IMG/VR virus record: IMGVR_UViG_3300021090_000061
Span: 1-39,827 of that record
Direction: 5' to 3' (one strand)
DNA: 39,827 nt
DNA from: a virus
Shown here: positions 15,282-23,965 of the stretch, one piece after another
How positions within the stretch are numbered: position 1 is the first letter of the stretch
Layout of the letters: each line of letters starts with the position of its first letter
Notes under the pieces: generated by a model
What the model was told of the DNA's origin: nothing
Seen by the model: the letters and a program-made list of their open reading frames with translations, nothing else
Database searches by the model: none
Made by a program: the position numbers and the translations under genes

Positions 15282-15334
15282 TCGCGATTTTGATGGCAAT
15301 TGGATGCTATTTATTAATCTGTACTTACGATTGA
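15278..15334 (+). CDS. Possible 18-residue membrane peptide
   Basis: ATG 15278 overlaps the preceding stop in an ATGA and has GAGGAG before it. The peptide MIAILMAIGCYLLICTYD is almost entirely hydrophobic. Its end overlaps the convergent minus-strand gene by 21 bases. The size makes it uncertain, but coupling and ribosome site are good. Confidence 0.35.
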   Translation: MIAILMAIGCYLLICTYD

Positions 15335-16636
15335 ATCGAATAAATCGGGGTCTTTTTTCTCGATTTCTTTTTCCATTCCCTTGATATTTTTAATAAATCC
15401 AGCTTTATTTTCGTTAATCGCATCTTTCATTAAATTTCCATAATATTGTCTTAGAGTAGGATTTTTAAACATTCGCGCTAGAAGTTCTCCTGTTTTCAAA
15501 GCGCCTAAAGCTGGAAGTGTGCCTTTTAATATCGCAGGTTTAAAAATAGCTTCCAATAAAAAAAGTGAGCCATGTCCTAACTTGCCATAAGGAATGGCCC
15601 TTTTTATCCAATTCCCCACTTTTTTGCTTTGTTGAAAACCAGAATATGCTTCATTGGCAGCTTTATAATGTTTATAAAATTGAGGATTTTCTTTCCCATA
15701 ATTCTCAATTGTCTCATCTAAATTCTTAGCAATTTCATTAATTTTAGTTCGAGCATATTTTTGCCCCCCCTTTCCTTTAACTTCTTCGAATAATCCAGAG
15801 CGTAATTCGTTTATTTTTTTCTTAGCGACAATCGCATCTTCCACTCTCATTTCGCCATCTCGAATAGTTTTCTGTAAATCTTTTAAAGGCTTTTGAACAA
15901 ATCTTTGAGAAGGCGTTTCAATCCCCCCTTTTCGTAGCTCTGAGCCTAATTTGTCTAGCTGACGATCTAATTTAAATGCCTCTAATTTCGCCCCTTTTGG
16001 CACAGCTTTGTCGGCTAATTCGTATTGATTATTCCAGTATTTCTTTACACTTCCCCTTCCAGCCAGACCGGAAAGAAAAAATGCCCCTAATTTAGCAACA
16101 GTTTGCCATTTTTCTGAAAGTCCCAATTGTTTAGCGCCCTCTCCAGCTACGTTACCGGCTATGGCAGTTCCTATTGAACGAATAAAAGGAATTTTCCCTT
16201 TAACAGGTATTGCTAAAACTGTTGCGTCGGCTACAATATCATCTATTAAAGATTCATTTTTGGATTGCGGAGTTACAATATCTCCAAATATTTTCTGTGA
16301 AAATTCTTTTAATTCTTGCGATCCCGGCAATCCTTTAGGTCTTTCTTCAGAAATTAATGGTTTTAATCCGATTTTTTCTCTGATTTTTCCTGCACTCTTT
16401 TCAAGCGCCTTGGCTCCTACATCTACGCTTTGAAGAATATCCGAAGGAAGACCCACGGCCGCTTCCACTATTCGAGATCCGGTTCTAGCTGCATGTCGGC
16501 CTACTTCGGATAAAATAGATTTATTTTCACCCTTTTTTTCTAAAATAAAGCCCGGAGGTAAAGAAGGCATTTCAGAAGACTGATTTTGTATTTCAAATCC
16601 TGGTGGTAATGGAGGAATTATTGTATTGTTTGCCAT
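15314..16636 (-). CDS. Probable internal virion (ejection) protein
   Basis: A 440-residue protein. The N-terminus has a repeated LPPGF motif (PPLPPGFEI, PSLPPGFIL). Residues about 150-210 form a Gly/Ala-rich amphipathic region (GTAIAGNVAGEGAKQLG, LGAFFLSGLAGRG), and long charged helices follow to about 330, then another hydrophobic stretch (PAILKGTLPALGALKTG). This mix of helices and membrane-active segments is typical of podovirus proteins ejected with the DNA. Its start overlaps the upstream gene by 19 bases. Function is inferred from composition and position between tail and fibre genes. Confidence 0.55.
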   Translation of the reverse strand: MANNTIIPPLPPGFEIQNQSSEMPSLPPGFILEKKGENKSILSEVGRHAARTGSRIVEAAVGLPSDILQSVDVGAKALEKSAGKIREKIGLKPLISEERPKGLPGSQELKEFSQKIFGDIVTPQSKNESLIDDIVADATVLAIPVKGKIPFIRSIGTAIAGNVAGEGAKQLGLSEKWQTVAKLGAFFLSGLAGRGSVKKYWNNQYELADKAVPKGAKLEAFKLDRQLDKLGSELRKGGIETPSQRFVQKPLKDLQKTIRDGEMRVEDAIVAKKKINELRSGLFEEVKGKGGQKYARTKINEIAKNLDETIENYGKENPQFYKHYKAANEAYSGFQQSKKVGNWIKRAIPYGKLGHGSLFLLEAIFKPAILKGTLPALGALKTGELLARMFKNPTLRQYYGNLMKDAINENKAGFIKNIKGMEKEIEKKDPDLFDSIVSTD

Positions 16637-17607
16637 TTTCCATCTTTTAATTGTAATTTTTCGCCGGTTTGAGGATTAATCGCAATCTTTGATTCCGGGG
16701 GTTCGCTTCTTTCAATAATATCTTTTCCAATTTCATCAAATTGAGCAACTAAATCACCTATTTCTTCTTCAGACATTTGCTCAGCGAGACCTTCAGCGAT
16801 ATCTGCGTCGATTTTTCGAACCCCCCCAGCTTTATCATATACCCTTTTAAGATTCTTGTAATAAGCAGAGTTTATTCGATTTACAATTTCCATTTGTTTA
16901 GAAATTTCGTTTCTTCCTTCTTCTGTATTTAAAAGAGTAGGAAATCTCATCATATATTGTTGCAAATCGAAATTAGTAACTCTTGATCCAAATGTATCTT
17001 TTGCTCCCGCCGAAAATTCATTTAAGGTCTTTATATATCTTTGCGCTTCCGTTGATGCTGCAAAAGGAACTCTTAAATTGCCTTCTTTATCTACGTTTAA
17101 TCGGCCTAAATCTTTAGGCAATTTCCCGGATTTATTTAAATTATTTAAGATATCTAAACGTTCTTTGTCTCGGTCAAGTCCACGTATTTTTTCGGTGGTT
17201 TTTTGATATACTGGTAAACCGGTTTTATATCTTTCTGATTGCCGGCGAAATTTTTCAGAAGGGGTAAGTCCTTTATCCATTTCTTTTACTATATCTTCAA
17301 TAGGGGTTTTATCAGAAATTTCAAATTCTTCTTGTGGTTTCTGACCTCTTTTTCTTTCTTCCAAGAATTCTTTTACAATGGCCGTTTCTCCCCCTCTAGG
17401 CACTTCGGCGCTTAATTCAGCTAAGTCTTGAGGATACCCCAGATCCAAAAACTTCTGAACTCTGTTTCTATTTTGCTTTTGAGTGTGAAATTGCTCTAAT
17501 GATTGTTGCAGTCCTTGTGCAATTCCTTGACCGACTCCGCCACCTAGCGCTAACCCTAATTGACCAGAAGCTCTTGGAACTCCGGATAATTCTTGAATTG
17601 AAGGCAT
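16618..17607 (-). CDS. Probable internal virion protein, helical
   Basis: A 329-residue protein starting MPSIQELSGVPRASGQLGLA at ATG 17607, chosen because GGAGG is 7-8 bases upstream; an in-phase start at 17667 lies inside the upstream gene. A Gly-rich N-terminal helix (GLALGGGVGQGIAQGLQQSL) is followed by charged, coiled-coil-prone sequence. The end NPQTGEKLQLKDGKWQTIQ is a short beta-hairpin-like tail seen in some phage virion proteins. With its two neighbours it forms a probable set of ejection proteins. Confidence 0.55.
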   Translation of the reverse strand: MPSIQELSGVPRASGQLGLALGGGVGQGIAQGLQQSLEQFHTQKQNRNRVQKFLDLGYPQDLAELSAEVPRGGETAIVKEFLEERKRGQKPQEEFEISDKTPIEDIVKEMDKGLTPSEKFRRQSERYKTGLPVYQKTTEKIRGLDRDKERLDILNNLNKSGKLPKDLGRLNVDKEGNLRVPFAASTEAQRYIKTLNEFSAGAKDTFGSRVTNFDLQQYMMRFPTLLNTEEGRNEISKQMEIVNRINSAYYKNLKRVYDKAGGVRKIDADIAEGLAEQMSEEEIGDLVAQFDEIGKDIIERSEPPESKIAINPQTGEKLQLKDGKWQTIQ

Positions 17608-17608
17608 T

Positions 17609-18184
17609 TTAGCCACCTCCCAGAAGTAGTTGTAAAATTTTCTGAAGGAACGAACCTCCGACTGCACCTCCCAAAGATCCTAGTCCTTGGCCCAGGCCGC
17701 CTGAAAGACCTAAAAGGGCTTGCTGACCAAACCCCATTTGTTTAGGAGCGAAAGCTTGAGTGCTCATATTTAAATAATTTTGGGTGTTGCTTATGGGCTG
17801 CTGGGCGTAACCAAGAGCCCTTTCAGAAGCTTGACCTTGAAGACCGCCACGTAATGCTCCCAATCTTTCAGTTAGAGCCGCGCCTTCTTGGCCTAAGGCT
17901 TGTTGGAATGCACTAGAAGATTGAGCCCCTGAACCTAGACCGCTAAATCGTTCTGCGACGGAGGGAATAATTTGCTCGTTAAATTGTCTCATGAGAGGGG
18001 CTTCGAATTTGCTTGTATCTCCCGAGAGAATGTCTTGATTGAACTGCGAACCCAATTGGTATCCACGATTCTGAGTGATATCACCAGCCGCTCCTCCTTG
18101 TTGACCTAGAGAAGATAAAATCTGTTGCAATATTTGAGACTGCTGAGGATTCAAAGTTGAGAAAACATTATAGCCTTTGGGCAT
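17609..18184 (-). CDS. Gln/Gly-rich virion protein
   Basis: A 191-residue protein starting MPKGYNVFSTLNPQQSQIL (ATG 18184, with AAGGAGC upstream). It is rich in Gln, Gly, Leu and Ala (SLGQQGGAAGDITQNRGYQ, RFSGLGSGAQSSSAFQQAL) and ends in a Gly/Leu repeat region with a hydrophobic tail (SFLQKILQLLLGGG). The sequence resembles small internal head or ejection proteins of podoviruses, including a likely membrane-active C-terminus. The start of the next gene lies immediately downstream. Confidence 0.6.
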   Translation of the reverse strand: MPKGYNVFSTLNPQQSQILQQILSSLGQQGGAAGDITQNRGYQLGSQFNQDILSGDTSKFEAPLMRQFNEQIIPSVAERFSGLGSGAQSSSAFQQALGQEGAALTERLGALRGGLQGQASERALGYAQQPISNTQNYLNMSTQAFAPKQMGFGQQALLGLSGGLGQGLGSLGGAVGGSFLQKILQLLLGGG

Positions 18185-18233
18185 AGAGAGCTCCTTTTTC
18201 ACGATAGTATCAAATATTTATTTTACAACATAG

Positions 18234-18728
18234 CTAGTTTTTGAGGTACGCCAATACAATTATGCCTGACGAAACGTTTGGGGCTGTAGCTCCATTAGTT
18301 ACGACAATATTGGTTGCGTTTACTAGTATTTGGATTTGGTCCGTAATTAGCGTTGCAGATGCAAAAGGGATAGGTCTATTGTCAGGAACTACAGTTAATG
18401 CCGTCCCATATATTTGAGTGAATGTGGTTGTTGTGTTAACGCCTGTAATTCCATGGGCAATGAGAGTGGTAGCGCCAGCGGCCGTAGCCGTTAATTCAAA
18501 GACCTTCCTATACGTCTTCCGCTTTACCTGTGGATTACCAGATGTGAACCAATTTTCTCCAGTAAGAAATTCAACCTGATCGAAAACGCCGACCTCTCGT
18601 GTATTCACAGCATTTGCTAAATCCCGATATAGTTCGAGGAATTTTACGCGAAATTCAGGGAACTCATCTGGAAAGAAGGTGCTTGTGGCTATGAAAGGGC
18701 CAAGAGAATTGACCGGATTAAACGTCAT
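18234..18728 (-). CDS. Tail/connector structural protein
   Basis: A 164-residue protein. The N-terminal part (FPDEFPEFRVKFLELYRDLANAVNTREVGVFD) is a helix-rich anchor motif that I have seen in several phage structural proteins. The C-terminal part is beta-rich (TLIAHGITGVNTTTTFTQIYG, GIIVLAYLKN). It overlaps the end of the large tail gene by 11 bases. A head-binding or trimeric spike-adaptor role is plausible but unproven. Confidence 0.6.
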   Translation of the reverse strand: MTFNPVNSLGPFIATSTFFPDEFPEFRVKFLELYRDLANAVNTREVGVFDQVEFLTGENWFTSGNPQVKRKTYRKVFELTATAAGATTLIAHGITGVNTTTTFTQIYGTALTVVPDNRPIPFASATLITDQIQILVNATNIVVTNGATAPNVSSGIIVLAYLKN

Positions 18729-20955
18729 AAGAAATCCTTCCAGCAGAGGAAACGTAGTAAATCAGAGCGTGGATTCGAATATTCGACGTGGTAATATCCA
18801 AGTCTCTCATTTGAGCGTCATTTAAAATGAACTCGTTTTGGAAGAAGGACCCAAATGTATTCGTATAAATCCTATGCCAAATTCTTGCCTGATTAGAAGA
18901 GTATGAAGGGCTAGGCTCTGGAGAGCTTAAAACAATTGATGTTTCTAAAGGAATCGAATCCTGGCTATTAGTATAAAACTGGCAATCAAACTGACCATCA
19001 GTAGTTCTATCTACAAGAATATCTATATAATTTAATCTAACGCTGTCCCCTTTTTCATAAAATGGGTTAAATTCTTTGGTCAGAATTGATATATTCGGCA
19101 CATGGGTGATTAATCCCCCGCCGGTATACGCTGTAGCAAACGTTCCTGTATCTAAAATAAATGTAGACGCTGTAGCTTGAGTAACCTTATAAATAACGTT
19201 GTTTATTCCTGTAGTTCCTTGAACCCCAGTTATAAGAACATAATCGTTGTTCATAAAATTATGGTCAGGCGCAGTAATTAATCTTGTTGCAGGATTAATG
19301 TCAGAAATTGGGATGCTAGGGGCGTTTTGTCCGAGGTTCTGTAATTGGGAAAAGACGAATACAAACCCTCTTTGATTACCTGCAATAATATCGGGGTATC
19401 TAGCCTGCAAGACACCTGAATTCCAAGAAAAGTTCGAAGACTCCCAAGTCCTGTTAAGTTGTGCCCAAGTAATATCTGAAAACCGCTGCCAGAACCCAAA
19501 GCATGTAAAGCAATCGTCAAATTCCGCCCAAGAACCATCTAAATAATTATAGACCAATACCTGGTTAGGATAGGTTAAGTCATAGGTAGTCGCCTGTTTA
19601 TCTTCATCGCTTAATATTGGATAGGTCCAATAAACCAACTGAGCATTATAGTCTCTTATTCCGTAAATTCTCTTGACACCATTATTTTTATTCTGTATTT
19701 GGAAAACTTCGTCGGGTATTTTCTGATCTATCCTTAAAACGTTTACAGAATCACAGGTAATTATCCCGTAATTTCCGACAGCATAGACGCCTCTATCGAA
19801 GGGAACTTTACTAAATGTAGACTCACATCCTAATTCAGTATTAATTTTCTGCCAAACAAATGGCAACGTTTCGTTAGCTGTATAAACTAATTGCCAAGTA
19901 GATTTCTCAAAATAAACAATCAAAGTATCTTTAATAAACTCGGCAGAAACTATAACTTCGGCAGTAGGAGCGTCGATGAATCCTCCCTTACCGACTACAT
20001 CACTTCTCCAAGCATCCGCCTGCGCTGATTGCCCGTCCGGGAAGGCTGAATAAAAAGGCGTACCGTTTTGAGACCACCTAGCTCTTTGAGGAAATCTCGC
20101 CGTCCCTGCTAAATTAACTCCTTCTAAGGTATTTAATACTACAAGCCTGTCTTTATAGGGCAGAATAATTAGGGCGCCATTTAAGAACTCCGTAGCCGTG
20201 ATCGGTGGATTAAAGTTTCTCCATCCCGATGTAGGAGCGGCACCAGTAATACTTCCATACCATCTTATTCCATCACCTTCTGCAATTGGACTTGCAGTCT
20301 GAGCTGCATGGAAACCGGCTATATTATTGGTTGCCCAATAGGCGCTTCTGTAATTTGTTGTCCAAAAAAAATCTGAATTTGTGCCAGTCCAAACAAATAT
20401 ATTGGCTGGATTGTTGGCGAATATGTTTTGGAAAATAAAGGCGTTAATGCCCTGATCAAATAGATAGGAGAACCGAGTATCATAAGCCATTAACAGTTCG
20501 TCATTAATAGCCACCTGTTCAAGAACAGTAAGCCCCATTACTGGAAGACTTGGGAAGTAAACAACAGTAGCACCAATAGCATTTGTAGTTAAAATCCCCG
20601 TTGCACGATCTAGAGTACCTGTTGTAACTCCCGTAGTTAACAGAACTACAGGACTCACCCCTCCGGGATCGGTAAGAGTGTCGCCATTAATAAGGAAAGA
20701 AACTATTCCAGCTGGGATTCCCCCGGGTGCCGCTGCGTCTGGAAGGGTAATTGCTCCTGCGCCATTTGTCACTCCTAGCGTACCCTTTAGCCTTCCATCA
20801 TTGCCCACCAGAGTAGTGCAAGAACGTCTTTCTATTCGTCCACGGAAAAGATAGGCATTTTCAAGTATGGGAAAGGCATCGTTATTTAAAAGAAATGGGG
20901 TAATGTCTCTTCTTGCGCCGTCTCTTAAGTCAACAACTGCAAAGGTTGCATTCAT
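18718..20955 (-). CDS. Large tail protein, nozzle/stabilisation candidate
   Basis: A 745-residue protein from ATG 20955, which shares a base with the upstream stop (TAATG) and has AGGA before it. It starts MNATFAVVDLRDGARRDITPF and contains FPILENAYLFRGRIERRS, a conserved start in podovirus tail proteins that form the nozzle below the adaptor. The middle is beta-propeller-like, with repeated aromatic strands (FVWTGTNSDFFWTTNYR, VLVYNYLDGSWAEFDD). Residues about 555-620 are an FCCH-like beta module (ITAPDHNFMNNDYVLITGV). Position after the adaptor and fibre-type genes agrees. The function is inferred from layout. Confidence 0.6.
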   Translation of the reverse strand: MNATFAVVDLRDGARRDITPFLLNNDAFPILENAYLFRGRIERRSCTTLVGNDGRLKGTLGVTNGAGAITLPDAAAPGGIPAGIVSFLINGDTLTDPGGVSPVVLLTTGVTTGTLDRATGILTTNAIGATVVYFPSLPVMGLTVLEQVAINDELLMAYDTRFSYLFDQGINAFIFQNIFANNPANIFVWTGTNSDFFWTTNYRSAYWATNNIAGFHAAQTASPIAEGDGIRWYGSITGAAPTSGWRNFNPPITATEFLNGALIILPYKDRLVVLNTLEGVNLAGTARFPQRARWSQNGTPFYSAFPDGQSAQADAWRSDVVGKGGFIDAPTAEVIVSAEFIKDTLIVYFEKSTWQLVYTANETLPFVWQKINTELGCESTFSKVPFDRGVYAVGNYGIITCDSVNVLRIDQKIPDEVFQIQNKNNGVKRIYGIRDYNAQLVYWTYPILSDEDKQATTYDLTYPNQVLVYNYLDGSWAEFDDCFTCFGFWQRFSDITWAQLNRTWESSNFSWNSGVLQARYPDIIAGNQRGFVFVFSQLQNLGQNAPSIPISDINPATRLITAPDHNFMNNDYVLITGVQGTTGINNVIYKVTQATASTFILDTGTFATAYTGGGLITHVPNISILTKEFNPFYEKGDSVRLNYIDILVDRTTDGQFDCQFYTNSQDSIPLETSIVLSSPEPSPSYSSNQARIWHRIYTNTFGSFFQNEFILNDAQMRDLDITTSNIRIHALIYYVSSAGRISYDV

Positions 20956-21503
20956 TAATTTCCTATCGCCATATAAAAAACAGTATTTACAGCAGAGCAC
21001 TTAATTAAAACATTGGTTAGCGTAATAGCGCTAAATGTAGCTGTTCTAGTAACAGTCGTGTCAAAAATGCCAAGAGTTATAGAGAATACGTTATTAGGGA
21101 AGGCCGTAGCAAACGTAGCTGTATTCCCGGCGACAGCTCCGACAACGCTTCCCCAATTCATTATTATGCCACCAGGAAGGAAGGTACTACCAGTTCCGGC
21201 GATTACAGGATTGGCTCCAGTTAACTGGACCTCGGTTGCCACTCCATCTCTTTGCATGAAAAGATTGGAAGATCCCCCCGCAAGCTTTTGGTAGACGACC
21301 GCTTCGGCAGCTATAGAACCAGGGGCAGCAACTCTTAAATAGTCAACCTTTCTATGCTTCCCTCGACTGGCAACGGACGCATTATCAAAAGTCACGTGAT
21401 TGATGTCGAAAATCAGATCGGCTTGAGAAAAGTTAGTCTGTATTTGGGCCTGTGATTGTGATAAAATATCATTTGGGCCTGGAATCGCGGCATTAAATGT
21501 CAT
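20955..21503 (-). CDS. Fibre-type protein with gp53-like C-terminal domain
   Basis: A 182-residue protein. Residues 28-50 (ADLIFDINHVTFDNASVASR) and GKHRKVDYL match the 'F-x-x-NH-x-x-F ... GKH' signature of short phage tail fibres. The C-terminal half (PGGIIMNWGSVVGAVAGNTA, FPNNVFSITLGIFDTT, VFYMAIGN) resembles the gp53-like C-terminal domain of tail fibres. It is encoded just upstream of the nozzle gene, so it may be a structural plug or short fibre. Confidence 0.7.
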   Translation of the reverse strand: MTFNAAIPGPNDILSQSQAQIQTNFSQADLIFDINHVTFDNASVASRGKHRKVDYLRVAAPGSIAAEAVVYQKLAGGSSNLFMQRDGVATEVQLTGANPVIAGTGSTFLPGGIIMNWGSVVGAVAGNTATFATAFPNNVFSITLGIFDTTVTRTATFSAITLTNVLIKCSAVNTVFYMAIGN

Positions 21504-21618
21504 CTGTAAACTCTTTTTTTGTACTTTTCTTTTTTATACCATGAGGTAAGATAGATGTGAAGAACGAGTTAAATTTATTTATTGACTCCAACCAAAAAAC
21601 TTGAACACAAGGAAAATC

Positions 21619-21897
21619 ATGAAATCATTAATCAGAAATCTTCTTATTTTGACATGCGCATGCACTTTAGGGATTGCCGCCCAAGGCGAAGCTAAGAGCA
21701 AACATAAAGACAAAGAGCATAAGGTAAAATCAGAGCGTCACGAGAAAAAATCTCATAAACATGACAAAAAACACCGAAAAGACAAAGAAATCGTCCCCGA
21801 AGTGAAGAAAGAAGAGCCTAAAGCGCTTCCTCCTATTGTAATTGAGCAACCAGTTATTGAATTACCGGCTGTGGTAGGCGAAAGAGCCATCCAGTAG
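21619..21897 (+). CDS. Secreted Lys/His-rich small protein
   Basis: A 92-residue protein from ATG 21619 (AAGGAAAATC upstream). It has a signal peptide (MKSLIRNLLILTCACTLGIA, cut near residue 20-23), then a long Lys/His/Glu-rich stretch (KHKDKEHKVK, HEKKSHKHDKKH), then a Pro/Val/Ile-rich tail (PPIVIEQPVIELPAVVG). The His/Lys repeats could bind metal or nucleic acid; the tail could be surface-exposed. It is on the opposite strand to the late genes and is followed 7 bases later by a tRNA gene. No family recognised. Confidence 0.65.
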   Translation: MKSLIRNLLILTCACTLGIAAQGEAKSKHKDKEHKVKSERHEKKSHKHDKKHRKDKEIVPEVKKEEPKALPPIVIEQPVIELPAVVGERAIQ

Positions 21898-21903
21898 TAA
21901 AAG

Positions 21904-21975
21904 GCTGGCGTAGCTCAATTGGCAGAGCGCCCGACTTGTAATCGGACGGTTGAGGGTTCAATTCCTTTCGCCAGC
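21904..21975 (+). tRNA. tRNA-Thr (anticodon UGU)
   Basis: A 72-base cloverleaf: acceptor GCTGGCG/CGCCAGC (7 perfect pairs), D arm GCTC/GAGC with loop AATTGGCA, anticodon arm CCCGA/TCGGA with one C-A mismatch and loop CTTGTAA, T arm GAGGG/CCTTT (two G-U pairs) with loop TTCAATT. The anticodon TGT reads ACA threonine codons. CCA is not encoded. It follows the secreted-protein gene on the same strand. Phages often carry tRNAs to suit their own codon use, and the fibres here are very Thr-rich. Confidence 0.93.
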
Positions 21976-21977
21976 AA

Positions 21978-23078
21978 TTAAATATTGCCAAACATGTTTC
22001 CGAAAGCGAAGTTCCCTGCACCCCCATCCTGATCTTCGTATATGGTTGCTGATCTTTCAGAAGTCTGTTGTACTATTGTTCTTCTTAAAGCTAGCCGCAT
22101 ATACTGATCGAACAAAGGCTGATATTTTTGCAGGTTTTCGAAGTCGGCATTGTCTTCAAATATCTTTAGTGATGCTCCCATAGATAAAAGTTGCCACCAT
22201 TCGAGTAGCTGTGGATTATCCGAAGCATTAATTAAGGCCGTAGGATACTTATACGCTTCGAATGAAATAGTATAAGCCTGGTCAGGTATAGGATAGACGT
22301 AAATCTGATCCTGGAAAAACATTACCGACTGCGGTCTACTAGCAACATAAGGAGAGTACTGGACGTTAATAGCATTACCGACAGGTATTGCGCCTGTGAA
22401 TCCACGAGCATTTATTGCAATGGCTCCGGTTATATAATTTATAGAACCACGAGGGCCTAATGGAAATGGCACTGTCGGATCTGTTGAAGTATCAGCAGGA
22501 TCCCAAAGATTCCCTTGACCATCGTCGATTAAACTAAAAGTGGGAGAAATCCCAGATGTAGCATTTGGGGCTCCTTCTGCGGATACTAGCACATTCCAAT
22601 TTAAAAATTTTGCTGCAATATCTGTAGTAGCTGAACTGGAATACGCACCTGGTGGATTTGGTTTAAAACCCTGGATGATCGGAAGATTCGTTAAGACTTG
22701 CCCAGTATATGTAAGCCCAGAACCATTAGTACCATCCCCGGTATAAACCTGCTGCTGCACAAATTGAATTTCTGGATTATTCCTGAAAAAGCTTTGTCTG
22801 CTTTGAGTCATATACGTCTGATAGCCACCAATAAAGACAGGGGGCATAGCGGTGAGATAAGTGTCTGTAGGTAAATCATAAACCGGGACGTTTGCTTGAG
22901 CTGTAAACTGGTAGTTATATCGAAGGCTTTCCATTTTGATATGCTCGGACATATCCCAAATATAAAAAGTATTGATATACTGATCGATGTCAGCATCACT
23001 AATCTGCGTAGCAGAGGGCCGAGCTGTAATCTTTCTGATTTTGGCGCGGATTGTGGATAAATTGGTGTTAACTGACAT
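21978..23078 (-). CDS. Head-tail adaptor (P22 gp4 / tail tubular A-like)
   Basis: A 366-residue protein. It starts with a helical region (TNLSTIRAKIRKITARPSATQISDADIDQYINTFYIWDM). The segment DxDIxxYINxFYxxDM is a hallmark of phage head-tail adaptors of the podovirus type. A beta-rich insertion fills the middle, and the C-terminal helices (NPQLLEWWQLLSMGASLKIFEDN, then YMRLALRRTIVQQ) complete the ring-forming core. It lies directly after small virion genes and before the nozzle and fibre-type genes. Confidence 0.72.
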   Translation of the reverse strand: MSVNTNLSTIRAKIRKITARPSATQISDADIDQYINTFYIWDMSEHIKMESLRYNYQFTAQANVPVYDLPTDTYLTAMPPVFIGGYQTYMTQSRQSFFRNNPEIQFVQQQVYTGDGTNGSGLTYTGQVLTNLPIIQGFKPNPPGAYSSSATTDIAAKFLNWNVLVSAEGAPNATSGISPTFSLIDDGQGNLWDPADTSTDPTVPFPLGPRGSINYITGAIAINARGFTGAIPVGNAINVQYSPYVASRPQSVMFFQDQIYVYPIPDQAYTISFEAYKYPTALINASDNPQLLEWWQLLSMGASLKIFEDNADFENLQKYQPLFDQYMRLALRRTIVQQTSERSATIYEDQDGGAGNFAFGNMFGNI

Positions 23079-23079
23079 T

Positions 23080-23424
23080 TTAAGACTCCGGGATTATATT
23101 TCGGTTGTTTACAACGGCCTCAGCAAGCGTATTCGCCACTTCGCCAACTGGTATGACCTCTGGCACCTGAACAGTGGATGTAATGGCAAATGTATCGAAA
23201 TTCGTCGTGTCGGCATCAATTGCAAAAGTAGTCGGGCTCAAATTAGTGACTTGATAGACCTTTCCGTTAACCTGCATCATGCCAAAGTTGATTGGGAAGT
23301 AAAACCGAACGAAAAGTCCGGTATCATAGCCATGCGCTTGAGTGGTTGTCACAACGCCAGGGTTTGCCCGAGTAATGCTAGAAACCTGTTGTCGATTAGG
23401 AACAAACCAATTATTTATTGTCAC
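23080..23424 (-). CDS. Small structural protein with FCCH-like beta module
   Basis: A 114-residue protein. Most of it is one FCCH-like module: SSITRANPGVVTTTQAHGYD, then TGLFVRF and FGMMQVNGKVYQVTNLSPTTFAI. The same module occurs in the proteins at 23966-24949 and 18718-20955. A C-terminal tail, VIPVGEVANTLAEAVVNNRN, is nearly the same as in the 327-residue protein (QVVPVGEAAVNS). It is probably a tail or head completion component. Confidence 0.6.
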   Translation of the reverse strand: MTINNWFVPNRQQVSSITRANPGVVTTTQAHGYDTGLFVRFYFPINFGMMQVNGKVYQVTNLSPTTFAIDADTTNFDTFAITSTVQVPEVIPVGEVANTLAEAVVNNRNIIPES

Positions 23425-23915
23425 TCTATGCTATACTCCAGGGACTCAAATCCATAGCGCCGTACCCGTTTGACAATATTATCGATAGGGGCAAGCATTA
23501 CGCCATCGGGCCCTTGAACCTCGTGGCTGGCAGGGAGTTGTTCGCCTGCTGCTTTGAATCCGTGAATTGGATAAGAGCAGGTATTCACCTTACCGTTGAT
23601 GTGGGTGGCTGTAGCGTCGATTCCGTTTAAATGGCGAGCTACGTATAGAGGAACATCATATGTGCCCTCATCAATCATAGTCTTGTCAAACATCTGAACG
23701 CCTTTATATTTTCGCACCTGAATGCGGACAGAAGACCCCGGATTGTCGAAGCAGCGGAACCTTCCCCTGACAACCTTAGTTTCTTCTTCAATAAACTTTT
23801 GAAGCTTTTCCGAATTGGAAGAGATTCGTGTATCCTTTGGAGCATCGGAAATATCGGTACTAATTTTACTAGGCTTATCGGTTGTAACTGATGCTGCTAT
23901 ATTTAAGTTCTTCAT
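23421..23915 (-). CDS. Minor structural or virion-associated protein
   Basis: A 164-residue protein. The N-terminal 50 residues are Ser/Thr/Lys-rich and likely disordered; then VRGRFRCFDNPGSSVRIQVRKYKG and VQMFDKTMIDEGTYDVPLYVARHLNGID form a conserved beta-rich core. GFKAAGEQLPASHEVQGPDG follows. Similar proteins lie between capsid and tail genes in related podoviruses, but I cannot name the role. The start of the next gene overlaps the stop. Confidence 0.62.
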   Translation of the reverse strand: MKNLNIAASVTTDKPSKISTDISDAPKDTRISSNSEKLQKFIEEETKVVRGRFRCFDNPGSSVRIQVRKYKGVQMFDKTMIDEGTYDVPLYVARHLNGIDATATHINGKVNTCSYPIHGFKAAGEQLPASHEVQGPDGVMLAPIDNIVKRVRRYGFESLEYSIE

Positions 23916-23965
23916 AATTCCCTTTGGTTTTAGTTAAAAAAGGGGGAGTTTCCTCCCCCAAACTA

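Noticed and set aside
21904-21975. tRNA as a phage attachment site
   Set aside because: The full cloverleaf is intact, no integrase is present and no partial copy of the tRNA end is visible elsewhere in the window, so it is better read as an expressed tRNA.
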